From Dipteris shenzhenensis (Eukaryota > Polypodiophyta > Polypodiopsida > Gleicheniales): DNA of 64,000 nucleotides. The notes under the pieces are model-generated. The model was not told the DNA's origin. It ran no database searches and worked only from the letters and a program-made list of their open reading frames with translations. Positions 10,368-19,690 of this stretch are shown piece after piece. Each line of letters opens with the position of its first letter. Positions within the stretch are counted from its first letter, which is position 1. The stretch is taken from assembly GCA_047967505.1 (NCBI GenBank), contig CM106539.1; one strand, 5' to 3'. The position numbers and the translations under genes are program-made.

Positions 10368-10577
10368 GTGTCTCTAACCCTCGCTTGTAAAGATGGATAT
10401 AATATCATGAGGGTTGGTCCTTTTCAGATTGTCTATGAGCTATTCTATGCTAAAGATTCTTCCCGTGTAGTATTTCACAATACACCAGTCACACTCTACC
10501 CTGCCTATGTGTGCTTTGTGGATGTATCTTTACCTAATTTTCAGTTCAAGCTACCTCTTTCCATTGTTTGCCCATAG
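10368..10577 (+). CDS. small conserved ORF (69 aa) of the element family
   Basis: Starts MSLTLACKDGYNIMRVG and ends FKLPLSIVCP. The matching ORF in element 2 (16899-16690) has the same start, the same length and about nine amino-acid differences. No family recognised. The stop codon lies 17 bases before the polypurine tract in element 1, and 38 bases before the gag ATG in element 2. It may be a real small protein or the decayed end of a longer one. Confidence 0.4.
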   Translation: MSLTLACKDGYNIMRVGPFQIVYELFYAKDSSRVVFHNTPVTLYPAYVCFVDVSLPNFQFKLPLSIVCP

Positions 10578-10593
10578 TTGTGCATTCCCTGCC

Positions 10594-10604
10594 TGGGGGG
10601 GAAT
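10594..10604 (+). promoter_or_regulatory. polypurine tract of element 1
   Basis: A run of G followed by AAT sits directly before TGTTATGG, the start of the 3' LTR. It is the usual plus-strand priming site. Confidence 0.7.
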
Positions 10605-11008
10605 TGTTATGGATAAATTTGTCTAAGGAGAAAGGTAGGATAGGCCCATGTGGGGAGGGTATAGATAGTCCAAGGATGTAAGTTAAATAATGGGAAAAAT
10701 AGGATGAGGTGGCAAGATTCCTTGTGCCAACCCTCCACTTGTCCTCCTAGAGGTTTGAGCGTATTATAAAATTGGAAAGAGACCAAGGGAGTATCATAGA
10801 CTTGAGATATGGGGCTTGATTTCTGTGGAAAAATGAGGCAAAGGTTGTCGCACACAATTGAGAGTGTGTAACTGGCTAGCCCACATGGGAGACTATTCCA
10901 CACACACCCTGCATGTGGGAGGATGCATTTATTGGGAGAGACCCCTCTCTTGGCTATAAAAGGAGGGGGCTATTCCTTGATGGGACACGCTCATTCTTGT
11001 AAAGCCAC
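10605..11008 (+). repeat. 3' LTR of element 1, left part
   Basis: Begins TGTTATGGATAAATTTGTC and matches the 5' LTR, but lacks about 310 bp (corresponding to about 7431-7743). It stops at GTAAAGCCAC where element 2 begins. The missing right part resumes at 18731. Confidence 0.8.
11005..11008. other. target-site duplication, left copy
   Basis: CCAC before element 2 is repeated as CCAC at 18731-18734 after it. In the uninterrupted 5' LTR the site reads AAAGCCACCTAGC (about 8112-8124), which fits a 4-bp duplication on insertion. Confidence 0.65.
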
Positions 11009-12006
11009 TATTAGCCGGAAAAGATATCAGGATAAGAGGCTAGACACTAAGCATGACGACGCTCAAGGGTCATAGGGGAAAGGAGAACGTGAGGGTGAAA
11101 CATTATCATGGGAGGGGAAAAGGGATTAGAAGAGGAGGGAATGAAGAGGGGGACTATGGCACAAGGGGAAAGGGAGAGGGGGAAGGGAAGCATGTACATG
11201 AGGGGAGAAGGAATGTAAACATGGAGACATCAAGGGAAGAGGACCATGCTTTATTTGAAAGGAAGGGAAGGGGGAAATCAAAGTACTAGCTAGGTGGCTT
11301 TACAAGAATGAGCGTGTCTCATCAAGGAATAGCCCCCTCCGTTTATAGCCAAGAGAGGGGGTCTCCCCCAATAAATGCATCCTCCCACATGCATGGTGTG
11401 TGTGGAAAAGTCTCCCATGTAGGCTAGGCAATTATGCACTCTCAATTGTGAGTGACAACCCTTTGCCTCATTTTTCCACATAAATCAAGCCCCATATCTC
11501 AAGTCTATATCTCAAGTCTATGATACTCCCTTGGTCTCTCCCCAATTTTACAATATGTTCAAACCTCTAGGAGGACAAGTGGAGGGTTGGCACAAGGAAT
11601 CTTGCCACCTCATCCTACTTTCCCCATTATTTAACTTGCATTCTTGGACCTTCTATACCTCCCCCACATGGGCCTATCCTACATGGAGGGAATAATCCAA
11701 TATAATATCCATCACCTATTTTATATTACTTCTCCCATAGACTTTGGGCCATATCTCACTAAATGCAGTCTAGGTGGAGGGGTGGCACATGGAGGAGCCA
11801 TGCCACTTTACATTTTATAATATTACTACCATGGATTATGTACATCACACCTTATGGGTCCTCTTATGTGGAAGGGTGGCACTTGGTCATGCCCTACCAC
11901 CTCAACCCTGGGCCCTATGCACACCATATTTTATTATACTATTGCCACACATACACACACACACTCATATTTATGCCTTTTTCCTTATACAAATTTATCC
12001 ATAACA
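11009..12006 (-). repeat. 3' LTR of element 2 (998 bp)
   Basis: Read on minus it starts TGTTATGGATAAATTTGTATA at 12006 and ends GGCTAATA at 11009. It has the same length as the 5' LTR of element 1. It contains a TATAAAC box (11347-11341) and the AATAAA site. Confidence 0.85.
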
Positions 12007-12018
12007 ATTCCCCCCCCC
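12007..12018 (-). promoter_or_regulatory. polypurine tract of element 2
   Basis: Nine G followed by AAT on minus, abutting the 3' LTR. The preceding TGTGCATTCCCTGCATG matches the stretch before the tract in element 1. Confidence 0.7.
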
Positions 12019-12023
12019 ATGCA

Positions 12024-13444
12024 GGGAATGCACATCATTTCCATGCTTGGGTCCATCATGCACAAAGAAGGGCTTGAGGTAACGCTTGTTGATCACCTTC
12101 TTGCTATATGGCTCATGCAGCTCCTGAACTTGTATAGACCCATTGCTACGTTCCTTGATGACTTTGTATGGACCGGTCCACAGTGGCAGAAACTTCTTAT
12201 CCATTTGGTGGTCCAATCTATTATCAAAGCATAGCACAACATCCCCCTTAGCAAAGCATCTTTCCAATCCTTGCGAATCTTAGCATCCAAGCAGGCCTTT
12301 TGTCGATTCTTTTGGATCTCTGTTTGATGTAGTGCAAGGAGTCGGGTTTCATCTAACTTCTCAAGTTGTGCCAATTTGGCCTTTACATGTTCATCTTCTG
12401 TCATCCTTTGCCAATCTCAAGGCCTGAATTTCTATCTCTAGTGGTAAAACTGCCTCAATACCATACACCAACTCAAAAGGAGTGTGACCTGTAGATGTTT
12501 TATGAGTGATGTTGTAAGCCCACACAGCTTCAGTGACCTTCTGATCCCACAAGCTCCTATTCCCTGCAGCCATTTTTTCCATGGTTTTACAAAGGAGGCC
12601 ATTGGTCCGCTCCATTTGACCCATGGATGTTGGATAATAGATGCTAGACGTGCGATGACCAATACCCATGCAATCCATGAGCAATTCCACTACTTCATTT
12701 AAGAATGGACTCCCATGATCAGATACTATTTCCATGGGTGTCCCAAACCTTGTGCAGATATGTTCAAATATGAAATTTGAAACTACCTTACCATTTGCAA
12801 TGGGGAGGGCGATAGCTTCAGCCCACTTAGCGACATACTGAGTGGCTACCGAAAGATACTTCTTTTTGTGTACAGTCATGGGCAAGGGCCCGACAAAATC
12901 TATTCCCCACTTCTGAAACGGATGGATGGACATCACTAGGTGATGTTGCCCATGACGCAAATCCTTCCTACCAAAGAATTCGCATGGTTCACAAGTTTTG
13001 CAATACATAGTGACATCCTTGAACAAGGTCGGCCAATAGTACCCAGCATGTAAAATCTTCTTAGCTATATAGTCACTGGCATAGTGGCCTCCATAAAATC
13101 CATTATGATAATGCTTCAATACCTCAAGTACTTCATCTGCATCAATGGCCCATCTTAGTACCCCATCCATGCCTTGACCGTACAACACCCCATCAAAGAG
13201 GGTGTAGCCTGCAGATCTTCTTTCTCTCATAGCTAGTACTTTCTGGAGGAAAGGAGAAAGCAGTTAGAAACCTATAGATACCACCATACCATGGATCCCC
13301 AACTTCTATGGCTGCTACAAGGGTTACATCAAGGCACTCTAAATTAATCAAAGCATTCTTCAAGTTGGAACAACCTCCTTTTACAATTTTGAAAGAAAAA
13401 TCATATTCTTGTAAAACTGCCAACCATTTGGCCAGCCGGCCCAT
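12024..13444 (-). pseudogene. integrase of element 2
   Basis: The piece 13230-12391 carries the zinc-binding part (KHYHNGFYGGHY, then CKTCEPCEFFG). The catalytic core has the three acidic residues in WGIDFVGPLPM, IVSDHGSPFLN and SMGQMERTNGL, followed by YGIEAVLPLEIEIQALRLA. After a frameshift near 12400 the C-terminal part continues (ERCFAKGDVVLCF, LPLWTGPYKVIKE). The stretch 13444-13193 (GRLAKWLAVLQEYDFSFKIV) is the end of the RNase H and the linker. No chromodomain signature follows. A related scrap of this C-terminus is at 27471-27205. The catalytic triad is present, but the reading frame is broken on both sides. Confidence 0.85.
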
Positions 13445-14795
13445 GGGATTTAGTGATTAAAAAACCTGCTTTGCAAGACCAGTGCTAGTGAGTATAATGA
13501 AGGACTTTCCAGCCACATAATGCTTAAATTTCTCAATGCAGAACACCAAAGACAAGGCATGCTTGTCAGCCTCTGAATAGCATCGCTCAGTGTCGAGCAA
13601 TTGTCGAGAAGCAAATCAAATGGGATACATGAACCGATCCTCCCCTTGTTGGAGAAGAATACCTACCAGAGTGTGCTCACCAAACCCAGGATTGATATAG
13701 AAAGTCTTTGACCAATCTGGATTGCGTAGAATGGGTTCTGTGAAGCCAGAGCATTCTTGATTTGTGCAAACCCATGATCACAATCCTCATCCCAAGAGAC
13801 ATCAACCCCATCTTTTAATAGCATAGTCATGGGTGCATATTGATCAATGAAGTGGCGATAGTATCCTGCTAGATTGACAAATGAGCGTACCTGACATTTG
13901 GTTGTTGGTGTGGAGAGCTTGAGGATGGCTTCTACCTTCTCGAGGTTAGGCTTGATGTGCTCATATGAGACAATATGTCCCAATAACCTCCCTTGAGTGG
14001 TTCCAATGGTGCATTTCTCAGAGTTGAGATTGCCATTCACATCATTGACCCTTTGGAAGGCCAACCTAACCTTCATGACGTGCTCCTTATGTGATGAGAA
14101 TATACAGAAATCATCTAAAACACCTCCAAGAAATCCCCCAAATAAGGAGCAAACACCATCTGCATAAATCTCTAAAAGGTAGTAGGAGCATTGGTGAGGC
14201 CAAATGGCATTACTTTGAATGTAAATGTCCCCCAGGGTGTGGCAAATATGGTTTTAAGCACATCTTCTTCGGCAATTCTGATTTGATAAAACCCAGAGTA
14301 ACCATCACAGAAAGTATACATCTCATGACCACTTACCTTCTCAAGGATGAGGTCTTGAAAGGGAAGAGGATGATGGTCCCTCTTGGTGGCTGCATTTAGT
14401 TTCTTATAGTCGATGCAGACCCACCACTTGTTGTCTTTCTTTGGGGTGACTACCACTGGTGAAACCCATTCAGTATTGTGAACTGGAACAATAAACCCAG
14501 CTTTTGCAAGTTTCTGCAACTCTGAGCACAAAGCATCGATCTGTAGGGACCCTAATCTCTGATACTTTTGAGCCACAGGCTTTACATCAGGCTTCAGCTC
14601 TATCTTGTGTTCTATGGTAGTCACATGGCAAAGGTGGTAGTAGCTAGTTGCGAAAAGGTCAGGGAAATCTCTGAACATTTCTAGGAACTCATCTTTCTCA
14701 CTTGGAGTGAGGTCTAGGGAAAGCATAGATTCAAGCTCTTGAGGACTAGCTGTTACCTTTTCTATAGGTGGTGGGGTTGGAGACATCCCCATCAT
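13445..14795 (-). pseudogene. reverse transcriptase-RNase H of element 2
   Basis: 14795-14172 encodes the N-terminal reverse transcriptase: HNTEWVSPVVVTPKK, CIDYKKLNAAT, the first catalytic block FCDGYSGFYQIRI and [13 protein letters not shown], then a stop. A frame change follows, and the second catalytic block reads VLDDFCIFSSHKEH (about 14115-14075; VLDD in place of the usual YxDD). The connection NLAGYYRHFIDQYAP and a decayed gypsy RNase H (SRQLLDTERCYSEADKHAL, about 13605) complete the domain. So this element has its ordinary pol RNase H as well as the extra one upstream of gag. Confidence 0.85.
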
Positions 14796-15604
14796 GTAAA
14801 CTTCCTCATATGAGAACTCCTCCCCCCGTCTAATCCTTCCATTGATTCAGACACCGAGGATGAGAGAGTATCACTGTCTTGCTCCTCTTCTTCTTCTCGT
14901 TCCATGGCACCTAGTTGCACTAGGATCTTCTCCTTAGAAGCACCAAAAGACATGTGTCCTGTCTTCCAATAGCTGACTGCATCACTCTTTCTCAACCATG
15001 GTCTCCTGAGTATGGCTGTGTAACTCCTGCATATATCTTTGATGTCCACTACATAGAAATTAACTATGGTGGTCAACCCATTGACAGTGATGGGCAAATC
15101 CTCAATGACTCCCAGGGTGGTGAGTCGTCGACCATCTGCTACCTTGATTCGAGTGGAGGAATGCCTTGTGCATTTCAAATTCAATTTCTTTATGATTCAA
15201 GGTACCATGATATTACATGCAGCTCCCCCATCAACACACACATTTTCGACACGGCAATTATCTATGATGACATCTACTGTATGTGGGTACCGATCAATTT
15301 CTTTAGAGATAGAAGATACCTCTCATACCTTTTCCTTTTTCTTGCTCCTTCTTGTTGAGAGCCCTTGTTGTAGCTCACGTCTCACCTTAGGGCTTAATGC
15401 TATTAGTTGAGGGAGCGTCATGCTCAAAGACCGATGAGCAAGGTCCTGAACGACCGAATAGTTCTCTTGCCCTAAGCCGATGGGAAAATCTGAGGGTGAC
15501 CACTTACTCTTGCAGAATCTTTTAGTCTTCTCTATTGGTGGGTCCACCAGCTTAGCATCTGAGGGCTCTGAGAAGGACATCTTCTTCCTAGGGCAGCTCG
15601 GCAT
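14792..15604 (-). pseudogene. gag-protease linker and aspartic protease of element 2
   Basis: The active-site block reads NVCVDGGAACNIMV (about 15235-15200), so the loop is D-G-G-A instead of the usual D-S/T-G-A. A TGA follows within five residues. The frame continues KLNLKCTRHSSTRIKVADGR, DLPITVNGLTTIVNFYVVDI and AILRRPWLRK, the C-terminal half of the protease, then a Glu/Ser-rich linker. The upstream linker (15604-15323) contains SPSDFPIGLGQENYSVVQD, also recognisable in the scrap at 27200-26909. Confidence 0.7.
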
Positions 15605-16649
15605 GGTTTGGAGAGGGGTCTAAGGTGGTACGACTTCTTTTCCTGAGGTCAAGGATCTCTACATCAGAATTCTCAGTGCCTGATTCACTTAGAAGATTTA
15701 CCCTTGGAATATTGGGACATTCCGTGCGATAATGACCCTTCTGGTGGCACTCATAGCATACAACATTAGCACAGTCTCTTGGAGGGTGGTTGGCTTGATT
15801 TCTGATGCCCACCATCTCAAGCCGAAGATCATTCAGGGCCTTGGCTGGGTCATTGACTCCAGGTTCTGTTGCAGGGGGGGCCTCTTTAGCTAGAGGGGAT
15901 AAGGGAGTAGAAAGGAGGGGGGTGCATGGGTGAGGCTAGGGAAATCTTCGAGGTGGAGGGTGAGAATATACACCTTGTTGAGGGTAAGCATCTAAGGGAG
16001 GACCATACATTTGAGGTGGAGGCGGTGGATACATCCCTAATGGGGGGTGGGTGTATGCCCCTGAGCTAGACCCCCCAGGTTGTTGTTGCAAGAATTGAGG
16101 GGGTTGTGGAGGGACAATCATCTTCTTTGAAGCGGGGTCAGACTAAACTTTATTAAACTTTTGAGCAATCTCATGTGCTAGCACCATAGTTTCTAGATTC
16201 TCCCATTTAAGCTTGAGGCAGAATTTATCACTTGCTCCTGCTAAAAGGTAGCCCAACACATGCTGAGTCATTCTAGCTCGAAATCAGACATTATCCTCCT
16301 GCGTGGCAATTAAATAGTCCAGGAGCACAGCCGCTCGATCCACATATCGATTCGCCGTCTCACCTTCTGACTACTTCAAGTTTGTCACCTGTAGGTACAC
16401 ATTCTTTGGCTCCTCTTCTTTACCGAAATACTTAATCATCGCTGCTGTCAACCTTGGCTAGCTTTGGCAAACATCTTCGGCCTGCTTCTCATACCACACT
16501 TGAGACAAACCCTCTAGAAATGTGGGAAGAACCAACAGCCATCTGTCTTCAGTAAGAAAGTTGAGAAAAACACAATGGTGCTTGAAGGCCACAAGATACT
16601 CATTTGGATTTTCTTCAACTCATCCACAAAACACAAGATGGTCAGCCAT
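15588..16649 (-). pseudogene. gag of element 2 with zinc knuckle
   Basis: The probable start is the ATG at 16649 (MADHLVFCG, then an in-frame TGA and VEENPNEYLVAFKHHCVF). The capsid-like stretch continues LPTFLEGLSQVWYEKQAED, RMTQHVLGYLLAGASDKFCL and ETMVLAHEIAQKFNKV. A Pro-rich section (16121-15936, PPPPPQMYGPPLDAYP) and the knuckle CYECHQKGHYRTEC (about 15760-15719; C-x2-C-x4-H-x4-C) follow. At least four in-frame stops are present. Confidence 0.75.
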
Positions 16650-16689
16650 GCTTGGAAGATGGAAAAGAGAGAGGCAAGACGAGGCTTAT

Positions 16690-16899
16690 CTATGGACAAA
16701 CAATAGAAAGAGGAAGCTTGAACTGAAAATCGGGTGAAGATACATCCACAAAGCACACATAGGCAGGGTAGGGTGTGACTGGTGTATTGTGAAATACTAC
16801 ACGGGAAGAATCTTCAACATAGAATAGCACATAGACAATCTTAAAAGGACCAACCCTCATGATATCACATCCATCTTTACAAGCGAGGGTTAGAGACAT
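16690..16899 (-). CDS. small conserved ORF of the element family, element 2 copy
   Basis: Partner of 10368-10577: MSLTLACKDGCDIMRVG ... LPLSIVCP, same length and start. Here the TAG stop lies just before gag, so the ORF sits between the CCHC segment and gag. No function recognised. Confidence 0.4.
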   Translation of the reverse strand: MSLTLACKDGCDIMRVGPFKIVYVLFYVEDSSRVVFHNTPVTPYPAYVCFVDVSSPDFQFKLPLSIVCP

Positions 16900-17019
16900 G
16901 GTGCTGCATAAGGTTGTTCATCAAGGCAAACAAGAATGCCATGACAAATGTCAACAGTTGGAGAGCTTGCACATCACCTTCAGCTTCTTCCAGTTCTTGT
17001 AGTCGCCATGCTATTTCTT

Positions 17020-17801
17020 CAAGGGGTGTGCGGTCCGGCATCCTTCTTTTGAGCAATGTCCTTGAGGACCTTTTTGATGATCTTCCAAAGTCGGTAAACT
17101 CGTATCAAATATGCCCAACACTTAGTTTCATGATGACCACAACCTTTGCATTCCTTACAAATGATCACCCTCCTTCATGGCCTATGGCTTTGTTGGGGTG
17201 GTGCTTCCACTCGCGTCATGCGTGATTGAAGTACAAGCTTCACGTGCCAAGAAATCAACAACTAGATTTTGAGCTCGAGGGATATGCTGAATTTTTACCT
17301 CTTCAAATTGGCTGCAAAGTTCCAATGCTTGTTGATGTCGTGGAACCAAGCCTTTGCTCTGCACCTTCCACCTTCCACTAACTTGTTCACACACTAGTTG
17401 AGAATCTCCTTGCACCTCAAGTTGCTTGACATGATGTTCTTGTGCCTTTTGTAGCCCAAAAATGAGTGCTGAGTACTCAGCTTGATTGCATGTACTCGTA
17501 GGTGAAGACTTGCTATAACAATGCTCCTCACCACCCGGTGAAGTGAGCTTTACACCCACGCTAGTAGCCTTGGTCGAAGGTTTGTAAGCTCCATCAAATC
17601 GAAGGATCCAAGATGTCATCACACCAAGACTAAAATCCGGACATACCAAGTTTCTCGGTAGTCCAAGATAGGTAGAAGGAGAGGGCGGGGAGAATTCAAT
17701 ACTTGAGCCAAACATTCAGCACCAAATAAACTTGCAATCCTTTGTTGATAGTCTATCTTTAGACCAAAAAGAATTACAACTTGAAGCTCAAAATGAGGCA
17801 C
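17020..17801 (-). CDS. extra RNase H domain (RVT_3/archaeal-like) plus CCHC, upstream of gag
   Basis: The ORF 17715-17182 (177 aa) is intact through the whole domain: WILRFDGAYKPSTKATS, NQAEYSALIFGLQKAQEH, LEVQGDSQLVCEQVSGRWKV, QHIPRAQNLVVDFLAREA. All four expected acidic residues are in place. Its stop (TKP*) is followed one frame over by the CCHC knuckle CKECKGCGHHETKC and a helical segment, ending near 17020. Upstream the frame 17801-17619 is partly shared with element 1. Expected role: digestion of RNA in RNA-DNA hybrids during reverse transcription. Placement 5' of gag is unlike the known dual-RNase H Tat elements, where the second domain lies inside pol. Whether it is made from its own transcript or by frameshift is unknown. 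Confidence 0.7.
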
Positions 17802-18170
17802 AAAGGGTTGATTAGGTACAAATGGATTCCTTGGTCAAAACATTACCAACCATAGCCGAGGCCTAGAAACCTTTGTAGTGAGATTGAAAATAAACCATTC
17901 AAGACGAGCTTATCCACAGGAATTAACAAGCAGATGCGCCAAATCTCCCCCCAGGCTTGGGAAGCATCCCACCCTTCGATAAAGGACACCTTTTAATTAC
18001 CTTCGAAGCAACAAGTAGCTCGATCACTGCACAATGAGTAGAATTAAAATCAAAGTTCTCCTTGCATATCAATAGTTCTTCACCTTGAATCAACCATGGT
18101 GTATCGTCCCACCCGTCATCTCCTTGAACAATGCACTGGAAAATCAGCCGTTGAAGGTCGACATGAAGTT
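17802..18170 (-). other. leader remnant of element 2
   Basis: Matches element 1 at about 9099-9430. Joined directly to the truncated 5' LTR at 18171; the junction keeps a short CTTCATGT-like overlap with the element 1 sequence, as in a deletion by microhomology. Confidence 0.6.
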
Positions 18171-18730
18171 ACGCACTCTCAATTGTGTGCGACAACCTTT
18201 GCCTCATTTTTCCACATAAATCAAGCCCCATATCTCAAGTCTATGATACTCCCTTGGTCTCTTCCCAATTTTATAATATGTTCAAACCTCTAAGAGGATA
18301 AGTGGAGGGTTGGCACAAGGAATCTTGCCACCTCATCCTACTTTCCCCATTATTTAACTTGCATTCTTGGACCTTCTATACCTCCCCTACATGGGCCTAT
18401 CCTACATGGAGGGAATAATCCAATATAATATCCATCTCCACCTATTTTATGTAACTTCTCCCATAGACTCTGGGCCATATCTCACTAAATGCAATCTAGG
18501 TGGAGGGGTGGCACATGGAGGAGCCATGCCACCTTACATTTTATAATATTACTACCATGATTATGTACATCACACCTTATGGGTCCTCTTATGTGGAAGG
18601 GTGGCACTTGGTCATGCCCTGCCACCTTAACCCTGGGCCCTATCACACCATATTTTATTATACTATTGCCACACATACAAACACACACTCATATTTATGC
18701 CTTTTTCGTTAGACAAATTTATCCATAACA
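18171..18730 (-). repeat. 5' LTR remnant of element 2
   Basis: The first 560 bp of the LTR, starting TGTTATGGATAAATTTGTC at 18730, including the same 5' half as 12006-11450 with only scattered changes. The promoter-bearing 3' part is deleted. Confidence 0.8.
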
Positions 18731-18921
18731 CCACCTAGCTAGTACTTTGATTTCCCCTTCCCTTCCTTTTAAATAAAGCATGGCCCTCTTCCCTTGATGT
18801 TTCCATCTTTACATTCCTCCTCCCATCATGTACATGCTTCTCTTTCTCCTCTCCCTTTCCCCTTGTGCCATAGTCTCCCTCTTCATTCCCTCCCCTTCTA
18901 ATCCCTTTTCCCCACCCATGA
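18731..18921 (+). repeat. 3' LTR of element 1, right part
   Basis: Resumes the interrupted LTR (CCACCTAGCTAGTACTTTG; compare 8117 onward) in plus orientation, including AATAAA. It stops at CCACCCATGACAAC, about 100 bp before the expected LTR end, against locus B. Confidence 0.8.
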
Positions 18922-19690
18922 CAACATCTTGTACTGATCCGTGCAGTATCACAAGCTCCCTGTGCACTAGTTGCATTGAAATGCTCCACAACTTTGTTCA
19001 TTGACTCAGATGTTATCTCTGATTTTAGACTTTTGAATTTTGGATGTTGTATAATAGAGTCCAACATTTTTTTTGTAAACACTTCACCCATAGCACCATA
19101 GTGTTCATCATGGATAGACATGAGTTCTGAAACACTCCTACCAGTGACCACTTTTCTTGGATATTTCATCCATTGGATGCAATTTCCTCTTATGTAGTCT
19201 TGGACCCATTGGAGTATCCTTCATGAATGATAATTTTTTCTCTAAACTTCTTAATCTCATCCTTCAGAGCTGCCTTTTGCATCTGTAAGTGAATTGCATT
19301 TATAGTGCTCTCTCCCAATTGAGTATCTAATGTTTGAACCTTTACCTGTAATTCTTGATTTTTCTTCTCTATGCCATCATATGCAGACATTTGAACACTT
19401 GTAGCTTGCATAGATGATACCAAATGTTGATTCCAAGCCTCCAACATTGCGATCTTTTTGTCTCTTTCATTAAGCAAATATTGATATTGGCTGTGAAGGC
19501 TACTTGCTCCATTACCAATCAACCTTCGACAATATCCTAACAAACCATTCTCACCCTTACATAGAAACTTTATTAAGCTGGTCAATCCATGGAATTGAGG
19601 AGTCTGACAAGTTTGTGGATCTACTGGATATATTCCCCCTTCTAACCACAAATACATATGTTCTTTTCTTGATTTCAAAGAACTACTAAA
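18900..19690 (-). pseudogene. locus B copy of the LW-YxVDP-TSLI-GLLGYC coiled-coil protein
   Basis: 19678-19190 encodes YLWLEGGIYPVDPQ, FHGLTSLIKFLCKGENGLLG, YCRRLIG, then a coiled coil of about 85 residues (KKIAMLEAWNQHLVSSMQAT, KKNQELQVKVQTLDTQLGES, LKDEIKKFREKII). Out of frame with the coiled coil, the tail reads DTPMGPRLHKRKLHPMDE, matching RTPLGYKHRIKPMQPVE of locus A. A third frame (19169-18930) gives MKYPRKVVTGRSVSELMS and MLDSIIQHPKFKSLKSEI. So there are at least two frameshifts. The transposase body seen in locus A is not present; element 1 borders this locus at 18921. Function unknown. Confidence 0.5.

Larger units (their letters stand above)
11009..18730 (-). mobile_element. element 2: Ty3/gypsy retrotransposon with gag-pol and extra RNase H
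   Basis: On the minus strand the order is 5' LTR remnant (18730-18171), extra RNase H, CCHC, small ORF, gag with zinc knuckle, protease, reverse transcriptase, RNase H, integrase, polypurine tract and 3' LTR (12006-11009). It belongs to the same family as element 1 and is inserted in that element's 3' LTR. No chromodomain is seen after the integrase, and the integrase tail style points to a non-chromovirus, possibly Tat-like lineage (inference). Stops and frameshifts occur in gag, protease, reverse transcriptase and integrase, so it is dead. About 440 bp of the 5' LTR and 700 bp of leader are deleted near 18170. Confidence 0.85.
7406..18921 (+). mobile_element. element 1: LTR retrotransposon without gag-pol, split by element 2
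   Basis: The 5' LTR is 7406-8403, the internal region 8404-10604, and the 3' LTR begins at 10605. That 3' LTR breaks at 11008 and resumes at 18731 because element 2 sits inside it. Internally it carries an RNase H-like ORF, a CCHC segment and a small ORF, but no gag, protease, reverse transcriptase or integrase. Comparison with element 2 shows that gag-pol is missing exactly between the small-ORF stop codon (10575-10577) and the sequence leading to the polypurine tract (TGTGCATTCCCTGC). It would need proteins from a full-length relative to move. The resumed LTR ends at about 18921 against locus B, about 100 bp short of its expected end. Confidence 0.8.

Noticed and set aside
11009-12006. Solo LTR
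   Set aside because: A polypurine tract and integrase frame follow directly, so it is the 3' LTR of element 2.
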